Assembly: GCA_017407755.1 (NCBI GenBank)
Contig: JAFQVY010000002.1
Span: 1 to 34,410 of the forward strand
Length of the DNA stretch: 34,410 nt
DNA from: Clostridia bacterium
GTDB taxonomy: Bacteria > Bacillota > Clostridia > Oscillospirales > Acutalibacteraceae
Direction: 5' to 3'
The notes beneath the pieces are model-generated. The model was not told the DNA's origin, ran no database searches, and saw only the letters and a list, made by a program, of their open reading frames with translations. The translations under genes and the position numbers were made by a program. Positions 7,138-15,468 of this stretch are shown here, piece after piece (the first letter of the stretch is position 1; every line of letters starts with the position of its first letter).

Positions 7138-8100
7138 TCAGTATAAATCACCCAGAAAAGCCGCACCGATAAGACCGGCATCGTTGCCAAGACTTGCTTT
7201 GCAGATAACTGTCTGCTTGGGGTTGTGCTTGGTGTAACGCTCTTTCTCAATAATTGCTCTTAAGGGAGCAAGCAGGGTTTCGCCCTCGTTTGAAACACCG
7301 CCGCCGATGCAAAGCACATCAGGCTGGAAAATGTTGATTACATTGATAATTCCGCAGGCAAGGTAGCCGATATACTCGTCAACCACAGCCTTACCGCTGT
7401 TATCACCTGCTCTCATAGCATCAAAAGCAGTTCTGCCGTCAACCTTGTTGATATCGCCGTCAACGGATTTAAGCATATATGAAAAATCGGGTTTTTCCTT
7501 TAAAATAGCGTCCTTTGTCATATTGATAAGACCTGTTGCAGAAGCGTAAGCCTCCCAACAACCCTCTCTGCCGCAGGCACACTCTTTGCCGTCTTTAACA
7601 ATTACCATGTGGCCAAGCTCTGCACCTGCAAAGTTAGAGCCTGAATAAATCTTGCCGTCGATAATAATACCGCCGCCAACACCTGTGCCGATTGTAATAG
7701 CAATTGCATTTTTAGCACCCTTTGCACTTCCTGCAAGGTACTCGCCGTAAGCGGCAGCGTTAGCGTCGTTTTCGATAATAACTTTTTTGCCATTAAGGCG
7801 CTCCTGCATCATATTTGTAACTGCCCAGTTGTGGAAGAAAAGGTTAGCAGAATATTCAATAATACCTGTTTCGGGGTTAACTGCACCGGGAACACCGATA
7901 CCAACGGAGTCAACATCGTCTAAAGTAATACCTGCTTCATTAATTGCGGCTAAGGCAACCTCTGCCATAGAGTCGCAGATTTCACTTTCAGGGCGGGGAA
8001 CGGCGGTTTTGCACTGTGCCTTTGCAACAATTTCATAGTTTTCGTTTACAACGCCGGCAACAATGTTTGTGCCGCCAAGGTCAATACCAAGTCTGTACAT
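7138..8100 (-). CDS. glcK: ROK-family sugar kinase, probable glucokinase, 320 aa
   Basis: The N-terminal phosphate-binding motif GIDLGGTNIVAG (5-16) and GTGVGGG (138-144) belong to the actin-like ATPase fold. The ROK signature is complete: N111-D112, H164 and the zinc site CACGREGC (C174, C176, C181) followed by E183. It phosphorylates glucose or a related hexose with ATP in the cytosol. The start ATG at 8100-8098 has AAGGA six bases upstream; an in-frame ATG 18 bp further out lacks a good ribosome site. Substrate choice among glucose, mannose and GlcNAc cannot be proven here. Confidence 0.93.
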   Translation of the reverse strand: MYRLGIDLGGTNIVAGVVNENYEIVAKAQCKTAVPRPESEICDSMAEVALAAINEAGITLDDVDSVGIGVPGAVNPETGIIEYSANLFFHNWAVTNMMQERLNGKKVIIENDANAAAYGEYLAGSAKGAKNAIAITIGTGVGGGIIIDGKIYSGSNFAGAELGHMVIVKDGKECACGREGCWEAYASATGLINMTKDAILKEKPDFSYMLKSVDGDINKVDGRTAFDAMRAGDNSGKAVVDEYIGYLACGIINVINIFQPDVLCIGGGVSNEGETLLAPLRAIIEKERYTKHNPKQTVICKASLGNDAGLIGAAFLGDLY

Positions 8101-8159
8101 AAAAAATCCTTCTTTCATATTTACTACGCCTGTGCTCTCAGACGTTTAAATCCAATATA

Positions 8160-8188
8160 AGTATACCACACCGAAAGCCCGATATAAA
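8160..8188 (-). promoter_or_regulatory. Promoter of the ROK kinase gene
   Basis: On the minus strand, TTTATA (complement of 8183-8188), a 17-bp spacer and TATACT (complement of 8160-8165), preceded by an extended TGG. The weak -35 is offset by the extended -10. The start codon is about 60 bp downstream. Confidence 0.55.
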
Positions 8189-8251
8189 GAGGGAATTTCA
8201 AGTTTTGAGTCTTTTTTAATTACAAAAATGTAATTTTAATAAAAATAGCAA

Positions 8252-8291
8252 ATGAGTATTCGGGAGCATTTAAGAGTATTTTAAAGCATTT
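8252..8291 (+). repeat. Two tandem 20-bp imperfect repeats upstream of rplM
   Basis: Copy 1 (8252-8271) and copy 2 (8272-8291) agree at 15 of 20 positions: both have GAGTATT at the start and AGCATTT at the end with the same 20-bp period. They end 43 bp before the rplM -35. This may be a regulator or UP-type site, or chance in an A/T-rich region. Confidence 0.45.
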
Positions 8292-8334
8292 TGAAGATGT
8301 TAAAGGAGTAAATTAATTTTTTCTAAAAAAGGTG

Positions 8335-8363
8335 TTGACATTGGTTTTTGCCTGTGTTATTAT
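8335..8363 (+). promoter_or_regulatory. Promoter of the rplM-rpsI operon
   Basis: TTGACA (8335-8340), a 17-bp spacer and TATTAT (8358-8363) with TGT before the -10. Transcription should start near 8370, leaving a leader of about 35 nt. That is too short for a structured ribosomal-protein leader of the L13 type. Confidence 0.85.
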
Positions 8364-8404
8364 ACTGAGGCACGAAAAAAAGAAATATCAGGAGGTTTTT
8401 TGCT

Positions 8405-8833
8405 ATGTCAACTTTTATGGCTAAAAAAGGCGAAATCGACCGCAAGTGGTATGTAATAGATGCAGCCGGCAAGCCCCTCGGTAAGGTTGCTGCTCAGGCA
8501 GCTACACTTCTTAGAGGCAAGCACAAGGTTACTTTTACTCCCCACGTTGACTGCGGCGACCATGTTGTTATCATCAACTGCAAGGATGTAGTTCTTACAG
8601 GTAACAAGCTCACTCAGAAAAAGTGGTACAGACACACAGGTTACGTTGGTCACCTCAAAGAGGTTGATTACAAAACACTTATGGCTACAAAGCCCGAAAA
8701 GGCTATGGAGCTTGCAGTTAAGGGTATGATTCCCTCTAACTCTTTAGGCAGAGATCAGATGCTCAGACTCAGACTCTTCGCAGGTGCTGAGCACAACCAT
8801 CAGGCACAGAAGCCTGAGGCTTTTGAAATGTAA
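8405..8833 (+). CDS. rplM: 50S ribosomal protein L13
   Basis: The product is 142 aa, the normal L13 length, with recognisable L13 blocks: [19 protein letters not shown] near the start, [19 protein letters not shown], and the C-terminal [19 protein letters not shown]. It is an early-binding protein of the large subunit. AGGAGG lies nine bases before the ATG. A second ATG four codons in is possible but further from the ribosome site. rpsI follows after 17 bp, the conserved L13-S9 pair. Confidence 0.97.
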   Translation: MSTFMAKKGEIDRKWYVIDAAGKPLGKVAAQAATLLRGKHKVTFTPHVDCGDHVVIINCKDVVLTGNKLTQKKWYRHTGYVGHLKEVDYKTLMATKPEKAMELAVKGMIPSNSLGRDQMLRLRLFAGAEHNHQAQKPEAFEM

Positions 8834-8850
8834 GGAAGGAGGACACAACA

Positions 8851-9252
8851 ATGTACGATAAGGCACCTTATTTCTATGGTACAGGCAGAAGAAAGAGCTC
8901 TGTTGCTCGTGTTCGCCTCTATCAGGGTACTGGTAAAATTACAATCAACGACAGAGACATCGACGATTACTTCGGTCTCGAAACACTCAAACTCATTGTT
9001 CGTCAGCCTCTTGAGCTTACAGAGACAGGCGCAAAGTTTGACGTAGTTTGCAGAGTTGCAGGCGGCGGTGTTACAGGTCAGGCTGGTGCAATCCGTCACG
9101 GTATCTCCCGTGCACTTCTCCAGTACGACAGCGAAGCACTCCGCAGCGCACTTAAGAAGGCTGGCTTCCTCACACGTGATCCCAGAATGAAAGAGCGTAA
9201 GAAGCCCGGTCTCAAAGGCGCAAGACGTGCTCCCCAGTTCTCAAAGAGATAA
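8851..9252 (+). CDS. rpsI: 30S ribosomal protein S9
   Basis: The product is 133 aa with the S9 hallmarks [15 protein letters not shown], the [19 protein letters not shown] core and the basic tail ending QFSKR, which reaches the P site of the small subunit. AAGGAAGGAGG precedes the ATG. The last codons and the stop lie inside a 29-bp direct repeat (9240-9268) that recurs at 10318-10346, so the 3' end of this gene is a duplicated target; the reading frame stays intact. Confidence 0.97.
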   Translation: MYDKAPYFYGTGRRKSSVARVRLYQGTGKITINDRDIDDYFGLETLKLIVRQPLELTETGAKFDVVCRVAGGGVTGQAGAIRHGISRALLQYDSEALRSALKKAGFLTRDPRMKERKKPGLKGARRAPQFSKR

Positions 9253-9268
9253 TTTTATATTTCTTATA
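9240..9268 (+). repeat. 29-bp direct repeat, left copy (attL-like, in rpsI 3' end)
   Basis: This segment, beginning CTCAAAGAGATAATTT, is identical over 29 bp to 10318-10346. It covers the last three sense codons and stop of rpsI plus 16 bp beyond. A duplicated gene 3' end flanking foreign-looking DNA is the usual footprint of tyrosine-recombinase integration, and the rpsI 3' end is a known integration target in Firmicutes. Confidence 0.85.
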
Positions 9269-9276
9269 CAAACAAA

Positions 9277-9309
9277 AAACCCCGAAACCATCAAGGTTTT
9301 CGGGGTTTT
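9277..9309 (+). terminator. Terminator after rpsI (island copy)
   Basis: AAACCCCGAAACC (9277-9289) pairs with GGTTTTCGGGGTTT (9295-9308) apart from one extra T, then continues in T. It is inside the repeat-bounded segment, so it may have come with the island; another terminator stands after the right repeat. Confidence 0.8.
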
Positions 9310-9331
9310 ATTTGTGCCTTATTTTATGCTT

Positions 9332-9350
9332 TGGTGCAAACCTGGTGCAA
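9332..9350 (+). promoter_or_regulatory. Tandem TGGTGCAA sites, possible integrase arm sites
   Basis: TGGTGCAA occurs at 9332-9339 and again at 9343-9350, an 11-bp period, about one helical turn. The position is just inside the left repeat of the island. Short direct repeats at this place are typical of arm-type binding sites for tyrosine recombinases; binding is inferred. Confidence 0.4.
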
Positions 9351-9353
9351 GTT

Positions 9354-9857
9354 TTATTTTGTAATCATTTCAGCAACTTTGCTATATGTACCTTCGGGCA
9401 TTTTATAATATTTTTGGAAAGATGTCATCGGCATAGCAGTATAGACCATATAGTCGTTTTCGTGAATCCAAAAGACACCGTAAAAATGCTCTTCTGACAC
9501 TGCAAGAGCATCAGATATTTCTGCTTTCGGCTCTTGGCTTAAAACGAGTAATGGCTCTCCGTCTTGAAAAGACAGATAAATATCATCTTGCTCGGTTCTG
9601 TCAACTTCAGTTTCCTCTGCCTTTTCCCATTGCTCCATTATGTATGTGTACAATACCTTTGCATTATCATCTTTTATGACAAATTCTGTTTCATGGTCGG
9701 TTGAACAAACACACTTGAAATCAACAATAGTAGAAACATCTTCGGGATATGTTACAATGGCATCATTATTGTTTTCCTTTGAACAACCAAACAAGGATAT
9801 TAAACAAGCAACCACACAGAGCAAACCAATAACTCGCAACATTTTGTTATTCAACAT
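9354..9857 (-). CDS. Small lipoprotein of unknown function, 167 aa
   Basis: The start ATG (9857-9855) follows GGAGGG by seven bases. The product has a short N-terminus, a hydrophobic stretch and a lipobox ending LFGC, so it should be exported, diacylated on that Cys and held on the outer face of the membrane. The mature part is acidic with no domain I know; it includes a pair of nearby Cys (FKCVCS). It lies inside the rpsI island, 16 bp after the zinc-ribbon gene and in the same transcription unit. Codon use looks more A/T-rich than in neighbouring core genes. Confidence 0.85.
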   Translation of the reverse strand: MLNNKMLRVIGLLCVVACLISLFGCSKENNNDAIVTYPEDVSTIVDFKCVCSTDHETEFVIKDDNAKVLYTYIMEQWEKAEETEVDRTEQDDIYLSFQDGEPLLVLSQEPKAEISDALAVSEEHFYGVFWIHENDYMVYTAMPMTSFQKYYKMPEGTYSKVAEMITK

Positions 9858-9873
9858 TGTAATCCCTCCAATT

Positions 9874-10155
9874 TTATTTCCATCGGTTGATGGCAATGTC
9901 GTTCTCCTTAACTTCTTTTATGGTGTAGGTCTTATCACATTTGTTGCAACGAAAGACGGTCCTTATGAATTTGATATTCCCGACCATAAATCCATCGCCG
10001 TTTGAAAAATCATAGTTTTTTGCTTCTTCCGATTCTGAATTTACAATTGTTTCTGTTTTTGTTTTTTCTAAACGTTCATTACAATAGGGACAATAATGCT
10101 TTTTCATGCAAAAAATCGGGTGAGACCATTCGCGCTTTACACCATGTATTTTCAT
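9874..10155 (-). CDS. Zinc-ribbon protein of unknown function, 93 aa
   Basis: Two Cys pairs, CPYC and CNKC about 50 residues apart, form a likely zinc ribbon, with a hydrophilic middle. There is no signal peptide or membrane segment. The start ATG at 10155-10153 has GAGGTG ten bases upstream; a longer in-frame start would run into the promoter. It is the first gene of the island unit and is followed by the lipoprotein gene. Its job is unknown; nucleic-acid binding is possible, as for many small zinc-ribbon proteins. Confidence 0.82.
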   Translation of the reverse strand: MKIHGVKREWSHPIFCMKKHYCPYCNERLEKTKTETIVNSESEEAKNYDFSNGDGFMVGNIKFIRTVFRCNKCDKTYTIKEVKENDIAINRWK

Positions 10156-10180
10156 AAAGCTAGCACCTCGCTTTTTTCTT

Positions 10181-10209
10181 ATTATAGTATAAGATTGTGA
10201 ATTTTTCAA
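10181..10209 (-). promoter_or_regulatory. Promoter of the island genes
   Basis: On the minus strand, TTGAAA (complement of 10204-10209), a 17-bp spacer and a perfect TATAAT (complement of 10181-10186), about 25 bp before the zinc-ribbon start codon. The island thus has its own sigma-A transcription. Confidence 0.8.
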
Positions 10210-10317
10210 TATTTTGCAATCTTCTTGAGTCATAACAATTCTTATTAGAATAACTATGACTCTTTGTCTTAAACATAGAGTAATTTAGGTTACACGATAT
10301 AAATGGTACACCGAAAA

Positions 10318-10346
10318 CTCAAAGAGATAATTTTATATTTCTTATA
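10318..10346 (+). repeat. 29-bp direct repeat, right copy (attR-like)
   Basis: Identical to 9240-9268. It encodes a non-translated copy of the rpsI terminal codons and stop. The sequence before it, CACCGAAAA, does not match the rpsI coding sequence, so the duplication is limited to these 29 bp. It is followed directly by a strong plus-strand terminator that is probably the original rpsI terminator. Confidence 0.85.
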
Positions 10347-10349
10347 TTA

Positions 10350-10380
10350 CAAGCTCCGTTTTCACGGGGCTTGTTTTTTT
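10350..10380 (+). terminator. Probable ancestral rplM-rpsI terminator
   Basis: CAAGCTCCG (10350-10358) and CGGGGCTTG (10365-10373) pair with one G-T, loop 6 nt, then seven T. It lies 3 bp after the right 29-bp repeat, which is where the rpsI terminator would be if the island were absent. Confidence 0.85.
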
Positions 10381-10388
10381 ATATGCAA

Positions 10389-10414
10389 AAACCGCAGGAG
10401 TATTCCTGCGGTTT
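10389..10414. terminator. Terminator of lepA, active both ways
   Basis: AAACCGCAGGA (10389-10399) and TCCTGCGGTTT (10404-10414) form a perfect 11-bp stem with a tetraloop, with T runs on both strands. It ends lepA from the right and backs up the rpsI terminator from the left. Confidence 0.88.
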
Positions 10415-10419
10415 CTTTT

Positions 10420-12231
10420 TTAATCGGTATCAAGCTTAAGCACAGCCATAAATGCCTCCTGAGGCACTTCAACAGTACCTAACTGGCGCATACGCTTTTT
10501 GCCCTCTTTCTGCTTCTCTAAAAGCTTCTTCTTTCGGGTAATGTCGCCGCCGTAGCACTTGGCAAGAACGTCTTTTCGCATTGCCTTAACGGTTTCTCTG
10601 GCGATAATCTTGCCGCCGATACAAGCCTGAATGGGCACTTCGAAAAGCTGACGGGGGATTTTATCCTTAAGCTTTTCTGCCATTTTCCTTGCTCTGGGGT
10701 AAGCTTTGTCGGCGTGGATAATAAATGAAAGTGCATCTACAACCTCGCCGTTAAGCATAATGTCAAGCTTAACAAGCTTGCTTTCCTGATAATCCTTAAG
10801 CTCGTAGTCAAAAGAGGCGTAACCCCTTGTTCTTGCTTTTAAGGTGTCGAAAAAGTCGTAGATAATCTCAGCAAGAGGAAGCTCATAGTGAATATCTACT
10901 CTTGCCTCGTCGATATAGGTCATACCCTTGAAATTGCCTCGTCTGTCCTGACAAAGCTCCATAATATTGCCAACGTACTCGGTGGGAGAATAAATATGAG
11001 CATTTGTAATAGGCTCCTCGGTGCTTTGGATAAGGGCAGGGTCAGGATAGTTTGTAGGGTTATCAATCATCTTCACAGTGCCGTCGGTAAAGGTTATGCG
11101 ATAGCTAACAGACGGTGCTGTTGTAATAAGGTCAAGGTTAAATTCTCGCTCTAAACGCTCCTGAATAATTTCCATGTGAAGGAGGCCAAGAAATCCGCAA
11201 CGAAAACCAAAGCCCAAAGCAACCGAGGTTTCTGCCTCGTAAGTAAGGGATGCATCGTTAAGCTTGAGCTTTTCAAGAGCATCTCTGAGGTCACCGTAGC
11301 GTGCACCGTCGGCAGGATAAACACCGCAGAAAACCATTGACTGAATTTCGCGGTAACCCGGCAGAGGTTCGTCGGCAGGGTTTGCGGTTAAGGTAACCGT
11401 GTCGCCAACCTTAGCGTCGCCTAAGGTTTTGATAGAAGCGGTAATGTATCCAACCTCGCCTGCTTTCAGCTCCCCTATAGGGTCAAGAGAGGTGGCAAGC
11501 ATGTGTCCGCACTCAACAACGTTAAATACGGAGCCCGTCTGCATCAATTTAAACTCATCGCCAACCTTTATAGTACCCTCTTTAACTCTTACGTAAATAA
11601 TTACACCCTTGTAGGAGTCATAGTAGGAGTCGAAAATCATAGCCTTTAAGGGAGCATTTTCGTCACCGGTGGGTGCAGGCACCATATTTACAATCTGCTC
11701 TAAAACATCGTGGATATTGATATTTGCCTTTGCTGAAATTTCGGGGCAATCCTCAGCGGGAATGCCGATAATATCCTCAATTTCGTTCTTAACCCTTTTG
11801 GGGTCGGCACTGGGCAAATCAATTTTATTTACAACAGGCAGAATTTCTAAGCCTGTGTCAACTGCAAGGTAGGTATTTGCAAGGGTCTGAGCTTCAATAC
11901 CCTGTGAAGCGTCAACAACCAATACCGCGCCCTCGCAAGCAGCTAACGAACGGCTAACTTCGTAGTTGAAGTCAACATGGCCTGGGGTATCGATAAGGTT
12001 AAAAAGGTAGTCCTCGCCGTCGTCTGCCCTGTATTTAAGAGTAACAGCACGAGCCTTAATGGTGATACCACGCTCACGCTCCAAATCCATATTATCAAGA
12101 AGCTGACTCTGCATATCCCTCTCGCTTACTGCAGAGGTATGTTCTAAAATTCTGTCAGCAAGGGTAGATTTGCCGTGGTCAATGTGGGCAATAATGCTGA
12201 AATTTCTTATTTTATCCTGTGGAAAGTTCAA
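10420..12231 (-). CDS. lepA: Elongation factor 4 (LepA)
   Basis: A translational GTPase of 603 aa. G1 is AHIDHGKST (15-23), the switch has RGITI (54-58), G3 DTPGH (81-85) and G4 NKID (135-138), and the LepA-specific C-terminal domain ends in a Lys-rich region. It acts on stalled or mistranslocated ribosomes. I choose TTG at 12231-12229 as start: AGGTGAG lies five bases before it and the product then begins [11 protein letters not shown] as in other LepA proteins, at normal length. Upstream in-frame starts would add about 30 hydrophobic residues with no ribosome site. Confidence 0.95.
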   Translation of the reverse strand: MNFPQDKIRNFSIIAHIDHGKSTLADRILEHTSAVSERDMQSQLLDNMDLERERGITIKARAVTLKYRADDGEDYLFNLIDTPGHVDFNYEVSRSLAACEGAVLVVDASQGIEAQTLANTYLAVDTGLEILPVVNKIDLPSADPKRVKNEIEDIIGIPAEDCPEISAKANINIHDVLEQIVNMVPAPTGDENAPLKAMIFDSYYDSYKGVIIYVRVKEGTIKVGDEFKLMQTGSVFNVVECGHMLATSLDPIGELKAGEVGYITASIKTLGDAKVGDTVTLTANPADEPLPGYREIQSMVFCGVYPADGARYGDLRDALEKLKLNDASLTYEAETSVALGFGFRCGFLGLLHMEIIQERLEREFNLDLITTAPSVSYRITFTDGTVKMIDNPTNYPDPALIQSTEEPITNAHIYSPTEYVGNIMELCQDRRGNFKGMTYIDEARVDIHYELPLAEIIYDFFDTLKARTRGYASFDYELKDYQESKLVKLDIMLNGEVVDALSFIIHADKAYPRARKMAEKLKDKIPRQLFEVPIQACIGGKIIARETVKAMRKDVLAKCYGGDITRKKKLLEKQKEGKKRMRQLGTVEVPQEAFMAVLKLDTD

Positions 12232-12312
12232 ATTTCTCACCTGTTTCTGAAAATAAAGCTTATACATTAAAATTATAACATAGATTAAAAAAATTAACAA
12301 TATATTTGCAAT

Positions 12313-12341
12313 AAAAAACAGGCACCTCAAAGAAGTGCCTG
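12313..12341 (-). terminator. Terminator of gdhA
   Basis: CAGGCAC (12319-12325) and GTGCCTG (12335-12341) form a stem around a 9-nt loop, and the minus strand then reads TTTTTT (complement of 12313-12318). It stands between the gdhA stop and the lepA start, so lepA needs its own promoter. I could not place that promoter with confidence in 12232-12312. Confidence 0.8.
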
Positions 12342-12378
12342 CCTTAAATCTGAATTTATTACGCTAAAAGTATAGGGA

Positions 12379-13731
12379 TTAAACGCAGCCCTGAGCCTTC
12401 ATAGCCTCTGCAACCTTAATGAAACCAGCAATGTTAGCACCTGCAACCAGGTCGCCCTCCATGCCGTACTCCTTAGCTGCATCGTAGGAGTTCTTGTAGA
12501 TAGCCTTCATAATGCTCTTGAGCTTCTCGTCAACTTCCTCAGCAGACCAGTTGTAGCGCATAGAGTTCTGGCTCATTTCAAGACCACTTACTGCAACGCC
12601 GCCTGCATTAACTGCCTTAGAGGGAGCAACAACTACCTTGTTCTCCTTAAGGAATTCAACAGCCTCGTTAGTTGTGGGCATGTTGGAAACCTCAACGTAG
12701 TACTTAACACCGTTTGCTACAATCTTCTCAGCCTCAGCCATACCTACCTCGTTCTGAGTAGCACAAGGCATAATAATGTCAGCCTTAACGCCCCAAGGCT
12801 TCTCGCCTGCATAGAAGGGAACGCCGAATTTGTCAGCATAATCCTGAACCTTATCACGGCAGGAATCACGCATCTCTAACATATAGTTAATCTTCTCGTC
12901 GGTTGTGATACCGTCCTCGTCGTAGATGTAACCGTCAGGACCTGAAAGTGTAACAACCTTACCGCCGAGCTCCTTAACCTTCTTAACTACACCCCAAGCA
13001 ACGTTACCGAAGCCTGAAACAGCAACTGTCTTTCCCTCAAGTGTTTCGCCGAATGTGTTGAGCATCTCAACTGTATAGTAAACAGCACCGAAGCCTGTAG
13101 CCTCAGGACGGATAAGAGAACCGCCGTACTGTAAGCCCTTACCTGTTAATACGCCTGTGAACTCGTTCTTAAGTCTCTTGTACTGACCGAACATATAGCC
13201 AATCTCACGTGCACCTGTACCGATATCGCCTGCAGGAACGTCGAGGTTAGGGCCGATGTGTCTGTAAAGCTCTGTCATAAAGCTCTGGCAGAAACGCATA
13301 ACTTCGCCGTCGGACTTACCCTTGGGGTCGAAGTCGGAACCGCCCTTGCCACCGCCCATAGGAAGGGTTGTAAGGGAGTTTTTGAAAGTCTGCTCAAAGC
13401 CGAGGAACTTGATAATAGATGCATTAACAGAGGGGTGAAGTCTGATACCGCCCTTGTAAGGACCGATAGCAGAGTTAAACTGAACTCTGAAACCGCGGTT
13501 AACCTGAACCTTGCCGTTATCGTCAACCCAAGGAACACGGAAGAAAATCTGTCTCTCAGGCTCTACGATTCTCTCTAAAACGCCTGCCTCAACGAGGTCG
13601 GGTCTCTTTTCTACAACGGGCTCAAGGGAGGTTAAAACCTCAGTAACTGTCTGAATAAATTCGGGCTCGCCGGGATTTCTTTTCTTTACTCTCTCCAATA
13701 AATCAAGGAGATATTCGTTCTTAAGTGCCAT
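12379..13731 (-). CDS. gdhA: Glutamate dehydrogenase, hexameric NADP-type
   Basis: The enzyme interconverts 2-oxoglutarate plus ammonia and glutamate. The product (450 aa) has the family length of the small hexameric GDH. The substrate-site block PMGGGKGGSDFDP (124-136) carries the catalytic Lys, and the dinucleotide-fold GFGNVAWG follows in the middle. NADP preference is inferred from resemblance to anaerobe NADP enzymes. The ATG at 13731-13729 is chosen; a GTG nine bases upstream is too close to the GGAG site. It is a single-gene unit with its own promoter and terminator, well suited to ammonia assimilation. Confidence 0.95.
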   Translation of the reverse strand: MALKNEYLLDLLERVKKRNPGEPEFIQTVTEVLTSLEPVVEKRPDLVEAGVLERIVEPERQIFFRVPWVDDNGKVQVNRGFRVQFNSAIGPYKGGIRLHPSVNASIIKFLGFEQTFKNSLTTLPMGGGKGGSDFDPKGKSDGEVMRFCQSFMTELYRHIGPNLDVPAGDIGTGAREIGYMFGQYKRLKNEFTGVLTGKGLQYGGSLIRPEATGFGAVYYTVEMLNTFGETLEGKTVAVSGFGNVAWGVVKKVKELGGKVVTLSGPDGYIYDEDGITTDEKINYMLEMRDSCRDKVQDYADKFGVPFYAGEKPWGVKADIIMPCATQNEVGMAEAEKIVANGVKYYVEVSNMPTTNEAVEFLKENKVVVAPSKAVNAGGVAVSGLEMSQNSMRYNWSAEEVDEKLKSIMKAIYKNSYDAAKEYGMEGDLVAGANIAGFIKVAEAMKAQGCV

Positions 13732-13784
13732 TTTTGTCACGGCTCCTTCAAATAAAAATTTTTCGCTATTTTAAGCATAGGTAG

Positions 13785-13813
13785 ATTATACATCATAATA
13801 AGCTTAATTTCAA
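13785..13813 (-). promoter_or_regulatory. Promoter of gdhA
   Basis: On the minus strand, TTGAAA (complement of 13808-13813), a 17-bp spacer and TATAAT (complement of 13785-13790), about 54 bp before the start codon. The rest of the 290-bp gap to pyk is A/T-rich with no other clear structure. Confidence 0.75.
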
Positions 13814-13956
13814 GAGAAAATATGAAATTTTTTCCTTTAATTCCTGCAAATTTTAAGGGTTTTTAGGCTTATTTTCCGTCAAAATGAATGAAAAAGCTAA
13901 AAATTCTGCACAAAATTGCAAAAGTATAAAATTAACAAAAGTTTTAAATTATTATT

Positions 13957-13985
13957 TGTAATAGTGCTTTCTTTGTGGTATCATA
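13957..13985 (+). promoter_or_regulatory. Promoter of pyk
   Basis: TTGTAA (13957-13962), a 17-bp spacer and TATCAT (13980-13985) with an extended TGG before the -10. The leader to the ATG is about 30 nt. Confidence 0.65.
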
Positions 13986-14021
13986 TAAATAAGAACCAAA
14001 TCAAAATCACAGGTGATATAT

Positions 14022-15455
14022 ATGAGAAAAACTAAAATTGTATGCACATTAGGCCCCGCCTGTAACGACAAAGAAACCCTTAAAAAAATGATTATGGCAG
14101 GTATGAACGTTGCCAGAATCAATATGTCTCACGGCGTTTATGACGTGGTTAAAAATCAGGTGGAAATGCTAAACGCCGCCGCCAAAGAATGCGGCAAAAA
14201 CGTGGCAATCTTGCTTGACACAAAGGGCCCTGAGGTAAGAATAGGCACCTTTAAAAACAAAAGCGTTGAGCTAACCGCCGGCCAGAGTTTTGAGCTTTAC
14301 AAGGAGCCCACTGAGGGCAGTGAACAAGGTATCAGCATAAGCTATCCCCGCCTTGTTGACCTTTTATACGCTGACAAAACCGCCGTTGGCAGACAGCTCT
14401 TACTCGACGACGGCAAAATTGTTATGAGCGTGCAGAGTGTAACAAAAGAGAAAATCACCTGTATTGTTATTCAGGGCGGCACCCTTTCAAACCGCAAGTC
14501 AATAAACATTCCCGATTATCATATCAATATGCCCTTCGTCAGTGCACAGGACAGAAAAGACCTTGAGTTCGGACTTTCTTTAGGCGTAACTTACGTTGCC
14601 GCTTCTTTTGTAAGAAGTGCTGACGACGTTATAACAATGCGCGACTTTATCGACAGCTTAGGCTACGAGGGCGTTGAGATTATCTCTAAAATTGAAAATC
14701 AGAGCGGTGTTGACGATATTGACAACATCATCAAAGTAAGCGACGGTATTATGGTAGCAAGGGGCGATATGGGCGTTGAGATTCCCTTTATAAAAATCCC
14801 CGAACTTCAGAAAACCATTATAAGAAAAGTTGTTTATGCAGGTAAGTATGTTATTACCGCAACCCAAATGTTAGAGTCTATGACCCACTCTCCCAGACCT
14901 ACCAGAGCAGAAATCAACGACGTTGCCAATGCGGTTTATGACGGCACCTCTGCCGTTATGCTTTCAGGCGAAAGTGCCGCAGGCGAATTCCCCGTTGAAA
15001 GCGTTGAGACTTTGGCAAACATCTGTTATCAGGCTGAAAAGCACACAGAGTATCACATCTTAAAAGATGTCCACGGAAATATCGAGAAGAAAAACTCTTT
15101 CAGAGAAAACATCTGCAACGCCGCAAAAAACATTGCCGAAAATTTAGGTGCTTCTGCAATTATTGTTGAAAGCAAAACAGGCTCCGTTGCCCGTGCAATG
15201 GCAAGGTGCCGCCCCGACTGCGACATTATCGGTGTTGTAACAAGCATGGACGTTTGCAAAAAGCTCAGCCTTAACTGGGGCATTACCACAGTTTTAGGTA
15301 AAGAAATGAAAGAAAGCGACGACATCACCCGTCAGGCTATGGACAAGGCTATGGAAACCGGCATTGTTAAGAAGGGCGATACAGTCATTGTTATTTCTTC
15401 AAACAAAACTGTTCCCACCTCAGGCACAGATACGCTTAACATCAGAGTAATCTAA
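14022..15455 (+). CDS. pyk: Pyruvate kinase
   Basis: Converts phosphoenolpyruvate and ADP to pyruvate and ATP, the last step of glycolysis. Of 477 aa, it carries the TIM-barrel motifs: RINMSHG (32-38), LLDTKGPEVR (64-73), the catalytic Lys K223 in IISKIEN, the metal site ARGDMGVE (246-253) and TQMLESM (281-287). The C-terminal allosteric domain is present; the PEP-utiliser-like extra domain of some Bacilli is absent. The start ATG follows AGGTGA by four bases; an in-frame GTG that overlaps that site is rejected. Single-gene unit. Confidence 0.96.
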   Translation: MRKTKIVCTLGPACNDKETLKKMIMAGMNVARINMSHGVYDVVKNQVEMLNAAAKECGKNVAILLDTKGPEVRIGTFKNKSVELTAGQSFELYKEPTEGSEQGISISYPRLVDLLYADKTAVGRQLLLDDGKIVMSVQSVTKEKITCIVIQGGTLSNRKSINIPDYHINMPFVSAQDRKDLEFGLSLGVTYVAASFVRSADDVITMRDFIDSLGYEGVEIISKIENQSGVDDIDNIIKVSDGIMVARGDMGVEIPFIKIPELQKTIIRKVVYAGKYVITATQMLESMTHSPRPTRAEINDVANAVYDGTSAVMLSGESAAGEFPVESVETLANICYQAEKHTEYHILKDVHGNIEKKNSFRENICNAAKNIAENLGASAIIVESKTGSVARAMARCRPDCDIIGVVTSMDVCKKLSLNWGITTVLGKEMKESDDITRQAMDKAMETGIVKKGDTVIVISSNKTVPTSGTDTLNIRVI

Positions 15456-15468
15456 CCTCTAAATAAAA

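Larger units (their letters stand above)
9269..10346. mobile_element. 1.08-kb island at the rpsI 3' end, no integrase
   Basis: The island lies between two perfect 29-bp repeats and carries its own terminator, a tandem TGGTGCAA site, a lipoprotein gene and a zinc-ribbon gene (both minus strand), and a promoter. It looks more A/T-rich than the flanking ribosomal and lepA genes. No recombinase or conjugation gene is present, so it is either a remnant of a larger element or a small cargo mobilised in trans. That it is an integrated element is inference from the repeats and location. Confidence 0.6.

Noticed and set aside
8364-8404. Structured ribosomal-protein leader before rplM
   Set aside because: The leader of about 35 nt is too short and shows no stem beyond chance.
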